From Dicaeum eximium (taxonomy: Eukaryota; Chordata; Aves; Passeriformes; Dicaeidae): 64,000 nucleotides of DNA. Below the pieces are notes generated by a model. The model was not told the origin of the DNA, did no database searches, and was given only the letters and a program-made list of their open reading frames with translations. Position numbers and translations under genes: made by a program. Each line of letters begins with the position of its first letter. Position 1 is the first letter of the stretch. This document shows positions 33,473 through 45,740 of this stretch, one piece after another. The DNA is taken from assembly GCA_013396995.1 (NCBI GenBank), contig VWZP01005851.1:1374050-1438049 (forward strand). Reading direction: 5' to 3'.

Positions 33473-35255
33473 GGGAATGCTTATTTTAAAATACAATAAC
33501 TAGAAATATTTCTGTTTGGTCAGAAACAGAAAAAAAACCACCCTTAAAAAAAAAAACAACCCTTTCTGTTCTAAAGAAAACAAAAGTAATTCTTGGAAAT
33601 GCTGAATTGCATTGTGGTATCATTATAAACTGCTATGATTCTGAGTGGTCTTTCAGAGAGGCCAGCAGAGTCCCCATAAATTTACAGCACTAAAATGTTT
33701 AGACAGCAGGCAATCAGGGCGTGTTGGACTGGATACCCAAATCAGTCCATATTGTTATACAAACTGATTATGTTTCAAACAGCAAAAATGGCGAGCTGTT
33801 AACGGCAGCAAGAGTGTTTACATAACTTGGTGTCACTGGAGAAATCGGAGACAAACTCCTCAGATTCCCTTATTTGCAGGGAAGATGAACAGGATCCAGA
33901 TGAACAGCTCACCCAGTGAAACCCTGAGCCCATGCACTGCGGGGGCCACACTGCTGCCTGGCCAGACAGCCTGCGCGGGAGCCTCATCTGCCCGGTGATA
34001 CACCCACTTCTGGGAGAGCTTGACTGGGTTACCAACATTATCCAGTGGGACAGGATGAGCAGAGGTATTTGGGGTTGCTTTTGGCAGTTGGGAGCGTGTG
34101 GTATGAAGAAGGATGATACTCAGTAAATAAGAAGCCTTGGGTTTGAAACTGCTGCTCTGCTTCACACCCAAACCCACACTGCCATATACAGCCAGGTCCC
34201 ACAGCAGCTCTGTGAAGCCTTCCCTGTGCACCACAGGAGCCCACTCAGTGACACAGACTGGGAGCAGCACCTGAGTGCCCATCCCTGCTTTTCTCCTGAG
34301 CCATTGCCTACTTCTCCCCACTAACTGTAGCATGGGAGTGGGACCACTGCATGTGTGCATTGGCCCTTGCAGAGCATATTGCAAAGGGGACTGTCTACAA
34401 CTGCTCCTTACCACTTACATTCCCAAATCTATCTCTAGCTAAGATGTATAAAAACTGCCAGCTGTTTCTGGAGCACACAAGAAGGGGAAGCTTGAAGAGC
34501 AGCACACAGAGAAAACATAGCATATGATATTATGAACAGAAAGATATAACATTGCTTCAGTATATGGCTAGTGGGGAGCTGGCTCCTAAACCAAACTATG
34601 TCAGTTTTAACCCCTGTGACAAGGTATTTTTTCACCCTTGCTAAAGGATTCAGAAATCTCAGCAGATTTCGGATAACATAATCATACTGAAAGTCTCATT
34701 TGGCCTTTGGTAGTTTCCCTCTAGCTGCCTATCAGCAAGTCACACCTCACACTCTAGCCTCTCCTCTCCTGAATCCCTGGGTCTCTTCAGACCCTGCCTT
34801 ACCCACGTGCAGGTGTGCTGAGAGCCCAGTCAATGCCCAACTTACTGGAAATCTGGCAGCTCCTGTTCTTCATATGCTTCTCTATTTGCTTTTTACCTGA
34901 AATAAGTTGGTCTCTATTTACACAGCAGGATGTGCAATATGCAATTGGAAGGGTTTGGGGCTGTTTATCTGCCTCACTATATCTTCCTAAACCAGGGTTC
35001 TCATTTCCATGCAATTACACATGGGCTCCTTCCCCAAGGAAAATGTTACCTATTGCATTGTTCTGCTCTTACACAAATAAAATTACCTAAAGACCTAAAA
35101 CTGTTAAATTACTGAAAGGTAATTAATACTAAGTGGACTTACCTATCTGTTTCCTATCCTCCTGGACTTTGAGGTCCTTGTTGCTGCTGATTTCCAGTAA
35201 CTTAAGGTGGATTAGTTCACCCCTAGAAAAAACACCAGCATTTGAAAAGTTGCTA

Positions 35256-35819
35256 CCCTGGGCTGCATCAAAGGACTTGTGACAAGCAGTTTGAGGAAGG
35301 TAATTCTCACTCTGCTCTTGTGAGACTCCACCTGGAGTGCTGCATCCAGCTCTAGAGATGCAAACATAAGGATGTGGACCTGTTGGAGCATGTCCAGAGC
35401 AGGGCCATGAAGATGATCAGAGGGCTGGAGTACTTCTCTTATGTTGACAGCTGAGAGTGTTGGCGTTGTTCAGCCAGGGGAGAGAAGGCTCCAGGGAGAC
35501 TTTGTAGCAAGGTCTTTAGGGACCTTTAGGGGCCAACAAGAGATCTGGAGAGGGAGGGCATGTAGTGACAGGACAATGGAGAGTGGCTTTAAACAAAGAA
35601 GGTAGGTTTACTTTGGATAGTAAAGGAGGATGCTGAAACACTGGAACTGGCTGCCCATAGAAAGCAGCCCCATCCCTGGAGGTGTTCAAGGCCAGGCTGG
35701 ATGGGGGTCTGAGAAACCAGGTACAGTGCAACGTGTCCTTTCCTACAGCAGGGGTATTGGAACCAGATGATCTTTAAGGTCCCTTCCAACTCAAACCATT
35801 CTATCAGTTTATGATTCTT
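35256..35819 (+). mobile_element. CR1 LINE, 5'-truncated, complete 3' end
   Basis: The copy starts in late ORF2 (ccctgggctgcatcaaa) and runs to the terminal repeats (ccattctat..tttatgattct). Diagnostic blocks in order are gtgagactccacctggagtgc (the R/T-P-P-G-V-L region), gatgatcagagggctgga, ggctccagggagac, gggcatgtagtgacaggac, ctggaactggctgcccata, ccatccctggaggtgttcaaggccaggctgga and gatctttaaggtcccttccaac. A deletion or rearrangement lies near 35515-35550 relative to the family. The intact 3' end and fairly low divergence suggest a younger insertion than the relics at 6-11 kb. Confidence 0.95.
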
Positions 35820-38800
35820 ACTCTATACCATCTATTGTAAAAGTTAAACATAATGTTTATTTTCATTTATTTCAATCCAGAAGCTGAAAGACTATGTGTA
35901 GACCTGAGTGAATGCATTTTTGACAAATATAAAATTTATCTGCTTTGTAATGCAACTACAAACTGATAGACTTGTTCCACTCAAAAAGACAAAGATAAGA
36001 TGTAGGCATTTCTCAAGTCTAAATGTTTTGGTTCAGTAGCTGCAAGAGAACTGAATTTAATTTGTCATTTCAGGACACCAATTTAATTTTGAAGTTGAGC
36101 TACAATGTTAATGAAAAGAGATAGGAGTTTAATTGCCTTAAAGCAGAGTGGGGTTCTTTAGTGGGGTTCTTCATTCTTCCTCAGAATAATTTCTTTGCAT
36201 TACTGAGGGGCTGGTTAGTTTGGCCAGCGACAGTAAACTTGTGCTGTGACTCAAATCTAAGAAAATGGATTTGCCTTCCCCAGATCCAGTCTCTCCCAGT
36301 GACCTACACAGGGACTTTTCCTATGTCTCTCCTGCAGTTTCTTCTTTCATGGCTGGGCTGAGAGCTCCGTGGGGACAGGCACTGTCAGGCACCCACTCAT
36401 GCAGCTCCTGGCGTGCTGCGGTGTCTGTTTAATACATGCTGCTGCAGTAGTAGCACGTTAATAAATGTCTCTCCTCTCATATAAACATTATTATAACTGG
36501 TGAGTATTGTAGAAAATCCCACACCTGTCCTCTCTCAAGACTTTGAGAAAGAGAAGAGAAACACAAACCAGCTGCAACTGCAAACCACAAAAGGTTTGAT
36601 CAGAGTTCATGTCTGAGGTAAGAATACCAACCATGCTATTATAACCAACATTTGAACCTACAATGGTAAGCAGAGGTGACATTTTTGCCCAGGAGAAGCT
36701 GCTAACATGTCATGCACACATGAGCTATGTGGGTGTTCCTTCAGATTCTCACATGCTGGTTACAAAAGACAAGTATCAAATCCAGGCTGATACCACCTCC
36801 CTGCTTCTGTCATGTAGATGTAGCAGGTGGCTGGCGTGGTTGGGTATGTAATGTTTGGATGTCTTCAGTCCTCCAAAATTAGCCATGAGGCTTCACTAAA
36901 AGACTTCCTGAACTGTAACATAAAAATAAAATGTCATGCATTACGTGCTATACAAAAAAGGAAACAAAAGAAAGGCTGTAGTTATAAAACGTAATATGAG
37001 CTTACTGAGGTCCAGGCTGCCACAAACATCAGTGCTGTAGGTTTTAATGTGCTTTGAAATATAAACCATTGGCATCTCAGGTATAACAGTTCTAAATATA
37101 CAGAGATTTTTAATCTTACCACAGAAACCATGGTATAAACCATTAATGTATTTTAGCACATTTTAGAGGCAGTGGAAGAAGGAATGCAATGGTCCTGCTC
37201 TCTGCCACAATCACAATCCCCACTGCTACCATGATGCTTATGAACACCATGTGACAGAAAGGGACATAAATGGGGCAGAAGAATCCAGTCAAGCAGTTTT
37301 CACTCTTTTTTTTTTTTCCCCCCACAACACAGCATATGACCCATCTCTCCTCCCAGAACACAAGCACTGGCAACAGGGTCAGCAAATAGGGCACAAGTGT
37401 TTGAAGGGTTCCCTTCTCCTTGAGACCTCTTCAACTGCCTTTAGTATTTCAGCAAGCTGGAATTATTGCTGCTTCTCACAAAAGAGAGGAACAGAACAAT
37501 CTGTCAGGCAGATCCAAAAATGTCCCAGATCTGGTTCAAACTGATATACTCACCACTAAGAGTCAGACTTCAAATCTGGCCCAGAACTGTGGACTGTGGA
37601 AAATGTGGTGTGATGGTTTGGAGGAATGGCTCTCCTGAAACCAGAACTCCCATTCAAATCCCACCTAGATGACAAGGTATTCAGACCATGGAACATGTAT
37701 TTTATTTGGCTACAAGACCCCAGGCAAACTTATTAAAAAGCATGGGAAAAAAATAATTGGTTGTGAGCTCTGCCATACCTATTTATTGAAGCTCAAATTT
37801 AAAATCTTTGTCAGAGGAAGTCTGGTTAGTGTGTGATATTACATATCCTACATGACAAAAAACAGTGAAATGAGAAAACTTTGGGGGTAAGCAGGGAGGA
37901 GCTGTCACAAGAAAGAGGAGAGATACTGTTCTTCCATATTTATCCTGTGTTGGACATAAGCAGCCTTCCTCACAGGTGACATAACATGATGAGGTTTTTC
38001 TGCAGAAACTCACTGAGTTTTGAGGTTCAGCTTTTTCCATAAACTCTTCCCATTTACTATTTGGGAAGCCTTCATCCACTTCTGCCATCACCATTCCCCA
38101 CAGCTCATCATCATGATGCTACTAGGCTGATCTCCATCAGATCTCCTTCTCTTTCCTCAGAACAATTATAGACCTCATTCCAAGGGTTCCTTTCTCATCT
38201 CCTTCAAACACAGATGCCAGTTCCTTTTCCTTCTCTTCTTCCATCCCTCACACCTACCCTTCAGTTTCCTTGCCTTTCCTGCTCTGCTCTGAATTTGGAC
38301 TCCTCCCTTCAGCTGATGTCCGTAATTCCTAGGTCCTCTCCAAAAATATTTCAGAGAATGAGTATGGCTTTATGCTGCTCTCTTCCTTGATCATGTCCCT
38401 CAGATACCTGTATCCCTCTCTCTGCCCATCTCTATCCCTTTCCCCTCCTGTCCTCAGGACAGCCATAGTGGGCATGTTCTCTCCTGTGTGGGGTATGCCC
38501 CTGTGCTTTATCCTCCATGCAGCACAGCCTTGGGCTACTCCTTCTCTGCAGCTTCCTTCCACCTGCCCTCCTTCTGGGTATACACCACTATATACCTCCT
38601 GCTTTCCGGCTTCTGGTTCTCTTCAGAAGAGAACCTCCAGCTATCCTATTAAAGACACAAATAGGATTCTAGAGAGTCATTTCCTTCTGTGATTTCATAT
38701 AGTCCTCTGGCCCTGGTTTAAGTTCTTTGCTCACTAAGAGCAGCTGACCTACAACTCCTGCTGTGCTTTATCAACCAGAACACAAGCTTGGGTGCCCTTG

Positions 38801-39776
38801 AACAGTGCTAGACTATTACATCGATGATTTCAAAGAGAAATCACTGTTCAGCTCTCCAATTCAGTGCTGTCTGTCTTGGTATGGGATAGCTGAAGACTAT
38901 TTGGTACAAGTCCATTGCAACTGGCTTCTATTTTGTTTCATGGTGTTGCAGTCAGTGGTGCCACATAACCACACAGAGGGAAGCAGTGCAGCACACAGTG
39001 AATTTAGCATTCACACAGGTAAATTGTGGGCCAGACTGCTGCACATTGCATTAACTGTGCCTATCTGACAACTCTGAATGAGGTGTAGAGTAAAAAATAT
39101 ACTCTGACTCTTCCCAGATAAGTTATTTCTGTAATTTGTTAAACTGCATGCACACGTAAGTCTGGAGAAGCAAGAATATCTGAATTTGAAGACTTAAACA
39201 GAAGATTGCAAGGCAAGAAAAGGTAAAGTTGTCATGTGTAATGAAGATAAAGTGCCTTTGCAATAAATTTAATTATGCAATAAAGTGCCAGTGTGGTGTG
39301 CAAGGAATTTGCCTAAGGTTCCCAAGGTAGGGAACCTCTTCAGTTTAATGCAGAAGCCAAGAAGAATTTATTTAAAGTATTTGCTTGGTTTCTGCATAAC
39401 CGATTAAAATATAACATTTCAGCTTCTTCAAATAAAAGTATCAGTGGTTTATGCCACTGTTTGCACACTTTTCCACAAACACATTGACCCATGTCTTTTG
39501 TACTCTTGTTCAGTAATACAGATGTAGATCTACCAAATAATTTCTCTGTGTGACAAATATGATTGTAAACTTGGTGAAAATTCTTCTGTTTCATGTGTAT
39601 TCAGTCAGCTGCTATGAACAGAGTACTTGGGGAAGGGCCATGCAGCATGGACAGAAATGAGATCAGAACTGAAATGGATGTGATTTTCCCCTATTTGTAT
39701 GATTTTTAACCACAAGATAACAATAGGCCTGTATATATTTTTTGGTACGATGACTAACATTTTATGCTGATATATC
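35820..39776. other. Unique non-coding DNA with pyrimidine-rich tract
   Basis: A poly(T)/C run occurs near 37307-37323, and a strand-asymmetric C/T-rich stretch at about 38130-38690 is listed separately. A segment near 39230-39290 (taatgaag..aataaatttaattatgcaataaag) is homeobox-word-rich. Frames reach 106 codons and have no recognisable domain. Confidence 0.5.
38130..38690. repeat. Pyrimidine-rich (C/T) low-complexity tract
   Basis: Over roughly 550 bases the + strand is dominated by cttcc, ctctcc, tcctt and ccctc words, with a few interruptions. It could be a decayed CT-rich satellite or simply skewed unique sequence. It makes 77-106 codon frames on both strands that I consider chance. Confidence 0.5.
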
Positions 39777-39900
39777 ATAGTATCATAGAATCACAGAATA
39801 GTTTGGCTTGGCAAGGGCTTTTAAAGGTCATCTAGTCCAACACCCCTGAAACAAGCAGGCTGCTATAAGGTCTTCCTGCAACCTTGTAATTTCCAGGCTG
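39777..39900 (-). mobile_element. CR1 LINE, 3' end fragment
   Basis: The + strand starts with atagtatcatagaatcacagaat and continues tagtttggcttggcaagg, ttaaaggtcatctagtccaac and acccctgaaac-aagcagg. This is the complement of the avian CR1 3' terminus including its tandem attctatg repeats. Similarity fades after about 39850 (cttcctgcaacc...), so the high-coordinate edge is approximate. The copy is on the opposite strand to the one ending at 35819. Confidence 0.9.
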
Positions 39901-42900
39901 ATCTCCCAGGAAATTCAGCCCACTTTTCCTTAGGAGCACTTGTAAATATTCCCCTGAGAAGGCAGAAGTAGCCTCAGTATCTTCCTTGACACAGTCCCTT
40001 GAGTTGCAGCCCCTTCTGTTGCCTGTTATGTTGGGCATTCCAGAAGGCAATCAGGTGGTCTATGGGCATCCCACATTTTGTTCTGCATTTGGCCTGCAAA
40101 CTGGTGGTGCTCTGCTGTACAATCTTGTGGCTTGCTATATACAGATTTGGGCTTGGCTTGTACTCACTGTGGTCTAAAGTCATGTAGGAAGGATTAGAAC
40201 TAGAGTCTCAAGTCAGAAGTTGGTTAAGAGCCCTATGGAAGATTTCTCATGGAAGGGGGGTAAACTGCCCCACACAATCATCTCTAAAGAAGGGATTACC
40301 TGTTTTCATTTACCACTGAGACTAATCCAAGCATCTTTGAGATGTTTTTGTGGCTAATGTACAGCTGGTATTGTGAGAAATACTGTAAATTGTGGTAGAA
40401 ATCTCTTCTCAAAGACGCCCTTGTAAGGCTCAAATGACTGCTTTTGCTGAAGGAGTAATCAGGTTTTACACTGTGATAACTGAGTGCAGAATTTACCCCA
40501 GTGGTTGAATGTCTTTGTCCCAATGAAGAAACTAAATATAGTCAAAGCAAAGCAGTAAATGAGTATTTCTCAGGGGTGCAGTTATTTATATTGGTTAAAA
40601 CTGTGCTTCATATTAAGTCATCATTTTGGTCCTTATCCTTCACTGGCCTAAGGCAGTAAAGCAGGTAAAACATGCTGATTTTCAAGCTGATATCCCTGAG
40701 ATTGTAATGCTCGTAGTGAAGAGTTTTGAGGAGCTTCTGCCTGTGCTCCAGAGCAACAGAAACCTGGACTCAGCACTGAGGGTCAAAGGGACTGCATGCC
40801 TGTGGGAGGCAGCCAGGTCTGCAAGTATGGCAGGATCAGAGGAAGACTCTGGTGGCAGTGGGCAGGGCAGTGGCATGGACCAGTTCTGCTTCATATCTGC
40901 AACTGGGAGTGATTTGGTTAGGTTCTTGGTAAGTTCAGCCAGGCCTTACCTGTCCCCTTTAGAAAATCTGTATATGCTCTGTAGTCTCTTTCCAAGATCC
41001 CATCTTCTGGGCACCTAGGAAAGTGTTTGCTGCAAAAACGAGGTGAAACCAATGTCTTTTTTGGTTTTGTTCAGATACAGTATTGGCCATTTAGTAAGGA
41101 AAGCCCAATGACACACAGGATATTTGGCAGCTCTTACAGTGGTGTGTAGAAATAGGGAACTCTACTAAACTGAACATCCAGGCTCCTTGGGCCCATGTTT
41201 TGATGCACAGCTTCGACCAGGTTCTCCCAAGCCCTAATAAAAAAAGTTTTCCTCTGTGCTTTTACTTTTGTTGCAAAGAGCAACAAAAGTTTCCTGCAGA
41301 GCATGACTCACAGCATAAGGATCATCCAGCTTTCAGTGCCCAGCCTCTGAAACTCATTGACAAAGACCTGTGAGCCATAAATGTCTGTATAGTTTGGGAG
41401 ATGTGGGTCTTTACAGAGTCCTAGATTGGACATGTGGATGGCTGTGCATCAACAGCTGAAAAAGAGTTTGCAGTCAATAATAGCATGGTTCCTGTGTTCC
41501 CTCATCACTGAAAATTGTTAGTGGGAGATGTAGCACAGGAGTTGTGTCTTCCATAGTGGAATATAACTCAGGTATTGTGCAGGCTAGAGATTGAAGCAGG
41601 AAGGTTATGCAACTTTCAAGAGTACATAAAAATGTCTAAAGGTTTACTTAAACGTTATAACACGAAAAAATTAAATATATAAAAGGCATCCATTCCTCTG
41701 TTTTAAGCTCTTCCTGTTCCAGATGTCATATACCTCTCTCTCTTCAGCTGACAACATAGATTTTTTGACAAATCTAATAGTCATTTTGCATTCCTCCCTG
41801 TTTCCCAAAGGTGGACTTGACCCTTGTGGAGATGAGGTACACAGCACTTTACTGCTTGCTGTGCAGCCATGCTTCCTGTGTAAGCAACATATTTACTTGA
41901 GACCATGCATGCTTTAAATTTCATCACAGGACTGCTAAGGTCAGAGATAAAGCTTGCACACCATGCTGTTTGCAAAACATCCCAGGGTGACTAGAAATGT
42001 GCTGGGACAGCCATATTATGCCCTATGGAGACACAAAGATTTGCTTCTAGGGAGTTAACTCTGCTTGGAAAAAGAACTTTCACTGACCATTGTGTAGTAA
42101 ATTACACATTCTTTCCAACATCAGCCTCATACTTTGGTTTTCCCTTGGCACCTCTGACAATTTCAGAGGCCATGACCTGTTTGTGTATCTCATGTAGAGG
42201 ACTAGTTTTATTACAGATGTTAAAATGGCATCATACTGACTAGGAAGTTCAGACACGTGCCCTGAAATCAGCCTTTACAACTTATCTACTACCTGCTTTT
42301 TTCACATCCTCACAACATGAGGCCAGGGACACTCGTGGGACAGCACAGCACAAAGCTCAGCAATCAGCACAAGACAGTCCCTGTTGGGTGTGGTGGCTCT
42401 GCTGAAATCCCACCATTTTGCTAAAGTATCCTTTCAAAAACCTTCACAACCTGACCCAAAGTCTGCTGAGAATCTCTTCAAGGTTTTGCATCAGAACACC
42501 TCAATCTGATTGTGATTAAATGTGTATAGGTGAATGTGCAGCGTGGGACCTTTGAGAAAAGTCAAGGTACCATAAAATAACATTTTTATCTGTTAGGTAG
42601 TAGGCAGGATCAGTGAACTGACTGAATTCCAAGGAGTTGCAGTAAAGTATGATTATATTCTCAGGCATGTCTCATGGCTCTGTGTTTCCATACTAGGTTT
42701 AAGGAGGAAAAAATGCGCTGTATGAATCCAAACATTTATAATTCAAAGAAATCTCTTTTCAAAATTCCCTGTCAGAAAATTGGCAAGATTCTGCCTGTAT
42801 AGACTTTTTGTATATAACAAAGTGCAATAACATTAAATGTTGCCTTAGGAGCAGAGAGATGGGTTCCATGAAATCTCTCTGCAGAAATATAGGTATTTGC

Positions 42901-43119
42901 ATAGAAATCCATTGAAGAGGTCTCTTTGGAGCTTTTGTCTTTTTCTTTTTGTCCTGCTTGACTTGAACACATACTCCCAGTTGCTCAGGGAGTGTTAACG
43001 TATTGCTTTTACATTGTTTGCATCATGAAAGAAAAGAAACAGTTTTGATGAATTCAGAACATATTTTGTGCAGAAAATTTTTCTCCTTCCCCTTCAAGGT
43101 GAGAGAGTGTGTTGAATTT
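39901..43119. other. Unique non-coding DNA
   Basis: No gene is recognised. It contains a perfect 11-bp hairpin (41264-41290) and a 130-codon frame (+ 40626-41018) of undistinguished composition without any recognisable domain. Confidence 0.5.
41264..41290. repeat. Perfect hairpin, 11-bp stem and 5-nt loop
   Basis: Arms acttttgttgc and gcaacaaaagt flank the loop aaaga. The arms are exactly complementary. No T-rich terminator logic applies in a vertebrate. It may be a chance inverted repeat or a local structure-forming site. Confidence 0.85.
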
Positions 43120-43350
43120 TGAGGGTGTTCGACCGGCTTTAATGGAGCTCATGTTAAGGCAGAATTAGAGTTTATATATAGCAACTTGGAGCAGCTAGGG
43201 AAAGCAGCACATGTGCACTGGAGGGACAAGGACAGAGGTACCCAGAAACATCATAAATTAACACAGTGTGATGACATATGGGAAAAAGGCACCGTACTAA
43301 GAAGCGAAATTGCTATTGCGATGAATGTTTATTTTTAGAGCTACAAAAGG
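43120..43350. promoter_or_regulatory. CNE-like block with retained CpGs
   Basis: This is unique sequence with CpGs kept in ttcgaccggc, caccgtac, agcgaaatt and tgcgatg, and with tatatata and ctaagaagcg words. In CpG-poor bird DNA such a cluster is mildly unusual. Candidate enhancer only. Confidence 0.2.
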
Positions 43351-44037
43351 TATGTTTTAGAGGCTATTAGTCAAAAAAAAAAATAAAAGGAAGGGGGAAT
43401 TTCGTTCAACATCTAGCCACATGCTTCTGCCTGCAATGCAGGGAAACAAGGAGAGCATTGGATTTCACAGATAGCACCACAGACAGCTATAAAGGCCTAA
43501 TCCAGTGTCACATTTCTGCTTAGTGCTGGCTAACTACCAGCCCAATTTGCTGGCTTCTCTCTCCCTGTGTTTCTTCATTGTTTCAAGCCATGCAGAGACT
43601 TATCCTAATAATGGGTCAACCCTCAGCCAAATGTGTTCAATTGAAGGCCACCATGGGAGAATGGCAGGATATTGTCTTTCCAACAGCAAGTGAATTTCAG
43701 GCAGCTTAAGGCAGTATCCATTTCACTATAATGCTGGTTTATGTTACAGCCCTTTTCAAAGTTCTAATTGCCCTGTACTGCTGACATTTATAGACATCCC
43801 CGACTTTAAATGAAAACACAACACTGAGGTCAGGAGGAGGTTCTGGGACAGCAAAGATCCCAGGTGAGGCCAAAGGAGGAAATTACTTCAAAACTTCCAA
43901 ATGCCAAACATGTTGTGGTGGGGGGAGGAGAAAAGAGAGAAGAAAACCCAGAGGTGAGGGACACCCTAGTCACAGCCTGAAAGGATGGATGCCTGATAGT
44001 GACTCCCACTTATCCACACATTCAATGCCTCGAGCAC

Positions 44038-44100
44038 AGCTAATCCTCTCTCTCCTCAGTTTCCCTCCCTTAGGTATAAATGTTTTAAAGTATTTATTCA
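44038..44100 (+). mobile_element. Possible MIR/CORE-SINE 3' segment
   Basis: The word order taatcctctctctcctcagtttccctcc..taggtataaatg resembles the MIR 3' segment 'taacctctctgtgcctcagtttcc..atctgtaaaatg'. It is short, so chance is possible. Confidence 0.3.
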
Positions 44101-45068
44101 TCTGGACGTTTGTGACTCTATTTTGGCCCTGCTCTTCATCTGTCTTACATTGGGTGAGCTCCAGCAAGTCAGTGACTTTATGCCAGCTGGGAAAATGGCT
44201 CATGAGAGAGGGAAAGTGCTCTGCCTATTATAGAGACAAAACTCACAGAGCTTCCTCCTTCTGCCCAGCCATCCTCATCTGAGGGAAACTGATTTAACAG
44301 CAGTCATGGTAGAAAATATTGCTGCATAGGCTGGCCCTTGCAATGCACTGCACAACCTGCCAGCCACAATATGGGGTAAAATCTGAGTTAAAGGGACAAG
44401 GTGAAGAAACAAGGCATGTCTCTCGCTCATGCAAGGATCTATCTGTTCAAGTGGTTGACTTTGCTTGCTTTATATTACTCCTGTGATGTAAATGGCTCCG
44501 TTTTTTCAGTGTAAAAATATCTTGCAAGAGCAAAAGAGAAGGGATTCAACTGTGGTTTTGTGGACTGTTATTTGTTCCCTTCTTTCTACAACTGTTCTTA
44601 CACATTTTTAAGGGGATTGAAGCCTGGCTTGTGCTCCCAGCTTTTTTGACATCCCTGGGGCCAAGGCAGGTGGGTCAGGGTGACAGAAATCAGGGACAGT
44701 ACTCAGGAACACAGTTTCTTCATTTAGCCTCTTCAAAAGATGCCTATACCTTCAATGCATCAACCCATCCTACACAAGAGAAACTTGCATCAGTGAGAAA
44801 TAGTGAGGAAGAAACCCTGCAGAGCTACAGCCTTGGCAGCCAGTGAGAATATATTAAAAAAATGTTTAAAACTTTCAAGTTTGTTAATTGAAATGCAGTC
44901 AAGTTTATACATAATTCTTTATTTCTGCGATAACAGGCTGATATTACTAATGGATATTTATAATGTTTTTATATGGCAATAAAACTGTCTTCTAAGCATA
45001 GTTAGCTGTGTGCTGATTTTCAGGACCTGTGGTTTATCCTGTCTGTAGATACTCTTCCACACCTTTTC

Positions 45069-45110
45069 TGATGTTTGGCAAAGTATCTAGTGGATGTGTG
45101 CCAAACATTA
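45069..45110. repeat. Stem-loop, 10-12 bp stem
   Basis: Arms atgtttggca (45071-45080) and tgccaaacat (45099-45108) are exactly complementary across an 18-base loop. A G-T pair and a T-A pair extend the stem. It is too short for a canonical pre-miRNA unless extended with bulges. Confidence 0.75.
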
Positions 45111-45399
45111 TGCAAGATATTCAATTGCTGTATGGTGACAGGGTGGACTATTAAGACCAGTTATTTAGGTTGCTAATGATGATAATGATCCAAATCAATC
45201 TCCAGTGCCTTTTAGTAGGAGATGAGTGACAAAACACTTCTGAAAACCCTGTGATAAATGTCTTAATGTGTTTGATTCAGTTGCTCGTACAAAGATACTT
45301 AGTGTCACTCCAGAGACCTGACCGTGTGTGAGAGAGGATTTCTGCTACAGAAGACTGGCAGATAAGAATAGGATCTTCAAGAGAATCAGACATTTCTGG

Positions 45400-45740
45400 A
45401 CCATAGCATGAATTTCTTTATGATAAAGGCACGGGAAATGGGGGAGGGGCGGGGGGGTGCTCCCATTTGTTTAGGAAAATTGAGCCCGGGATGTGTGACA
45501 ATGCCTATACATCTGACCTCCCTTGATAAAAGCAAGTTTAAATTCAAAATTATCAAACCAAGGGCAATTTCTGATAATGAAATAAGGCCTGCAGTGTGCA
45601 GGAAGAAGTTCACTTGCTTTTATTCCTTGTTGACAAGAAGCGTTGCTGCCTCACAGCCAGCCAGTAAAATTCAGAGGAAATCTAATAACTTCAGTGGGAA
45701 TATTTTAATGTGCCACGCTTAAGCAAAGGGCATGGCAAAA
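45400..45740. promoter_or_regulatory. CNE-like block
   Basis: The block opens with tttctttatgataaaggcacgggaaa and a G-rich stretch (gggaggggcggggggg, Sp1/KLF-like). It continues with gagcccgggatgtgtgac, cccttgataaaagcaag, aaaattatcaaacc and ctgataatgaaat. It is unique and dense in GATA/homeobox-like words, with a 104-codon + frame (45408-45722) that lacks any known domain. The G-rich plus AT-rich pairing suggests an enhancer or cryptic promoter, but only alignment can show it. Confidence 0.27.

Larger units (their letters stand above)
30751..35255. other. Unique non-coding DNA
   Basis: It includes CNE-like blocks (31070-31270, 33040-33120), an AAAAC microsatellite (33446-33472), A-rich runs near 33530-33560 and the longest open frame of the window (184 codons, -, 33860-34414). 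No gene is supported. Confidence 0.5.
43351..45399. other. Unique non-coding DNA with a possible MIR end
   Basis: An A11 run occurs near 43374. A short MIR-like 3' segment is at 44038-44100 and a stem-loop at 45069-45110. No gene is recognised. Confidence 0.5.

Noticed and set aside
37600..37730. SINE-like word (cattcaaatcccacc)
   Set aside because: The downstream MIR/AmnSINE core is not recognisable.
40626..41018. 130-codon + frame as a candidate exon
   Set aside because: No recognisable family or signal peptide, and its middle is a low-complexity G/S-rich stretch.
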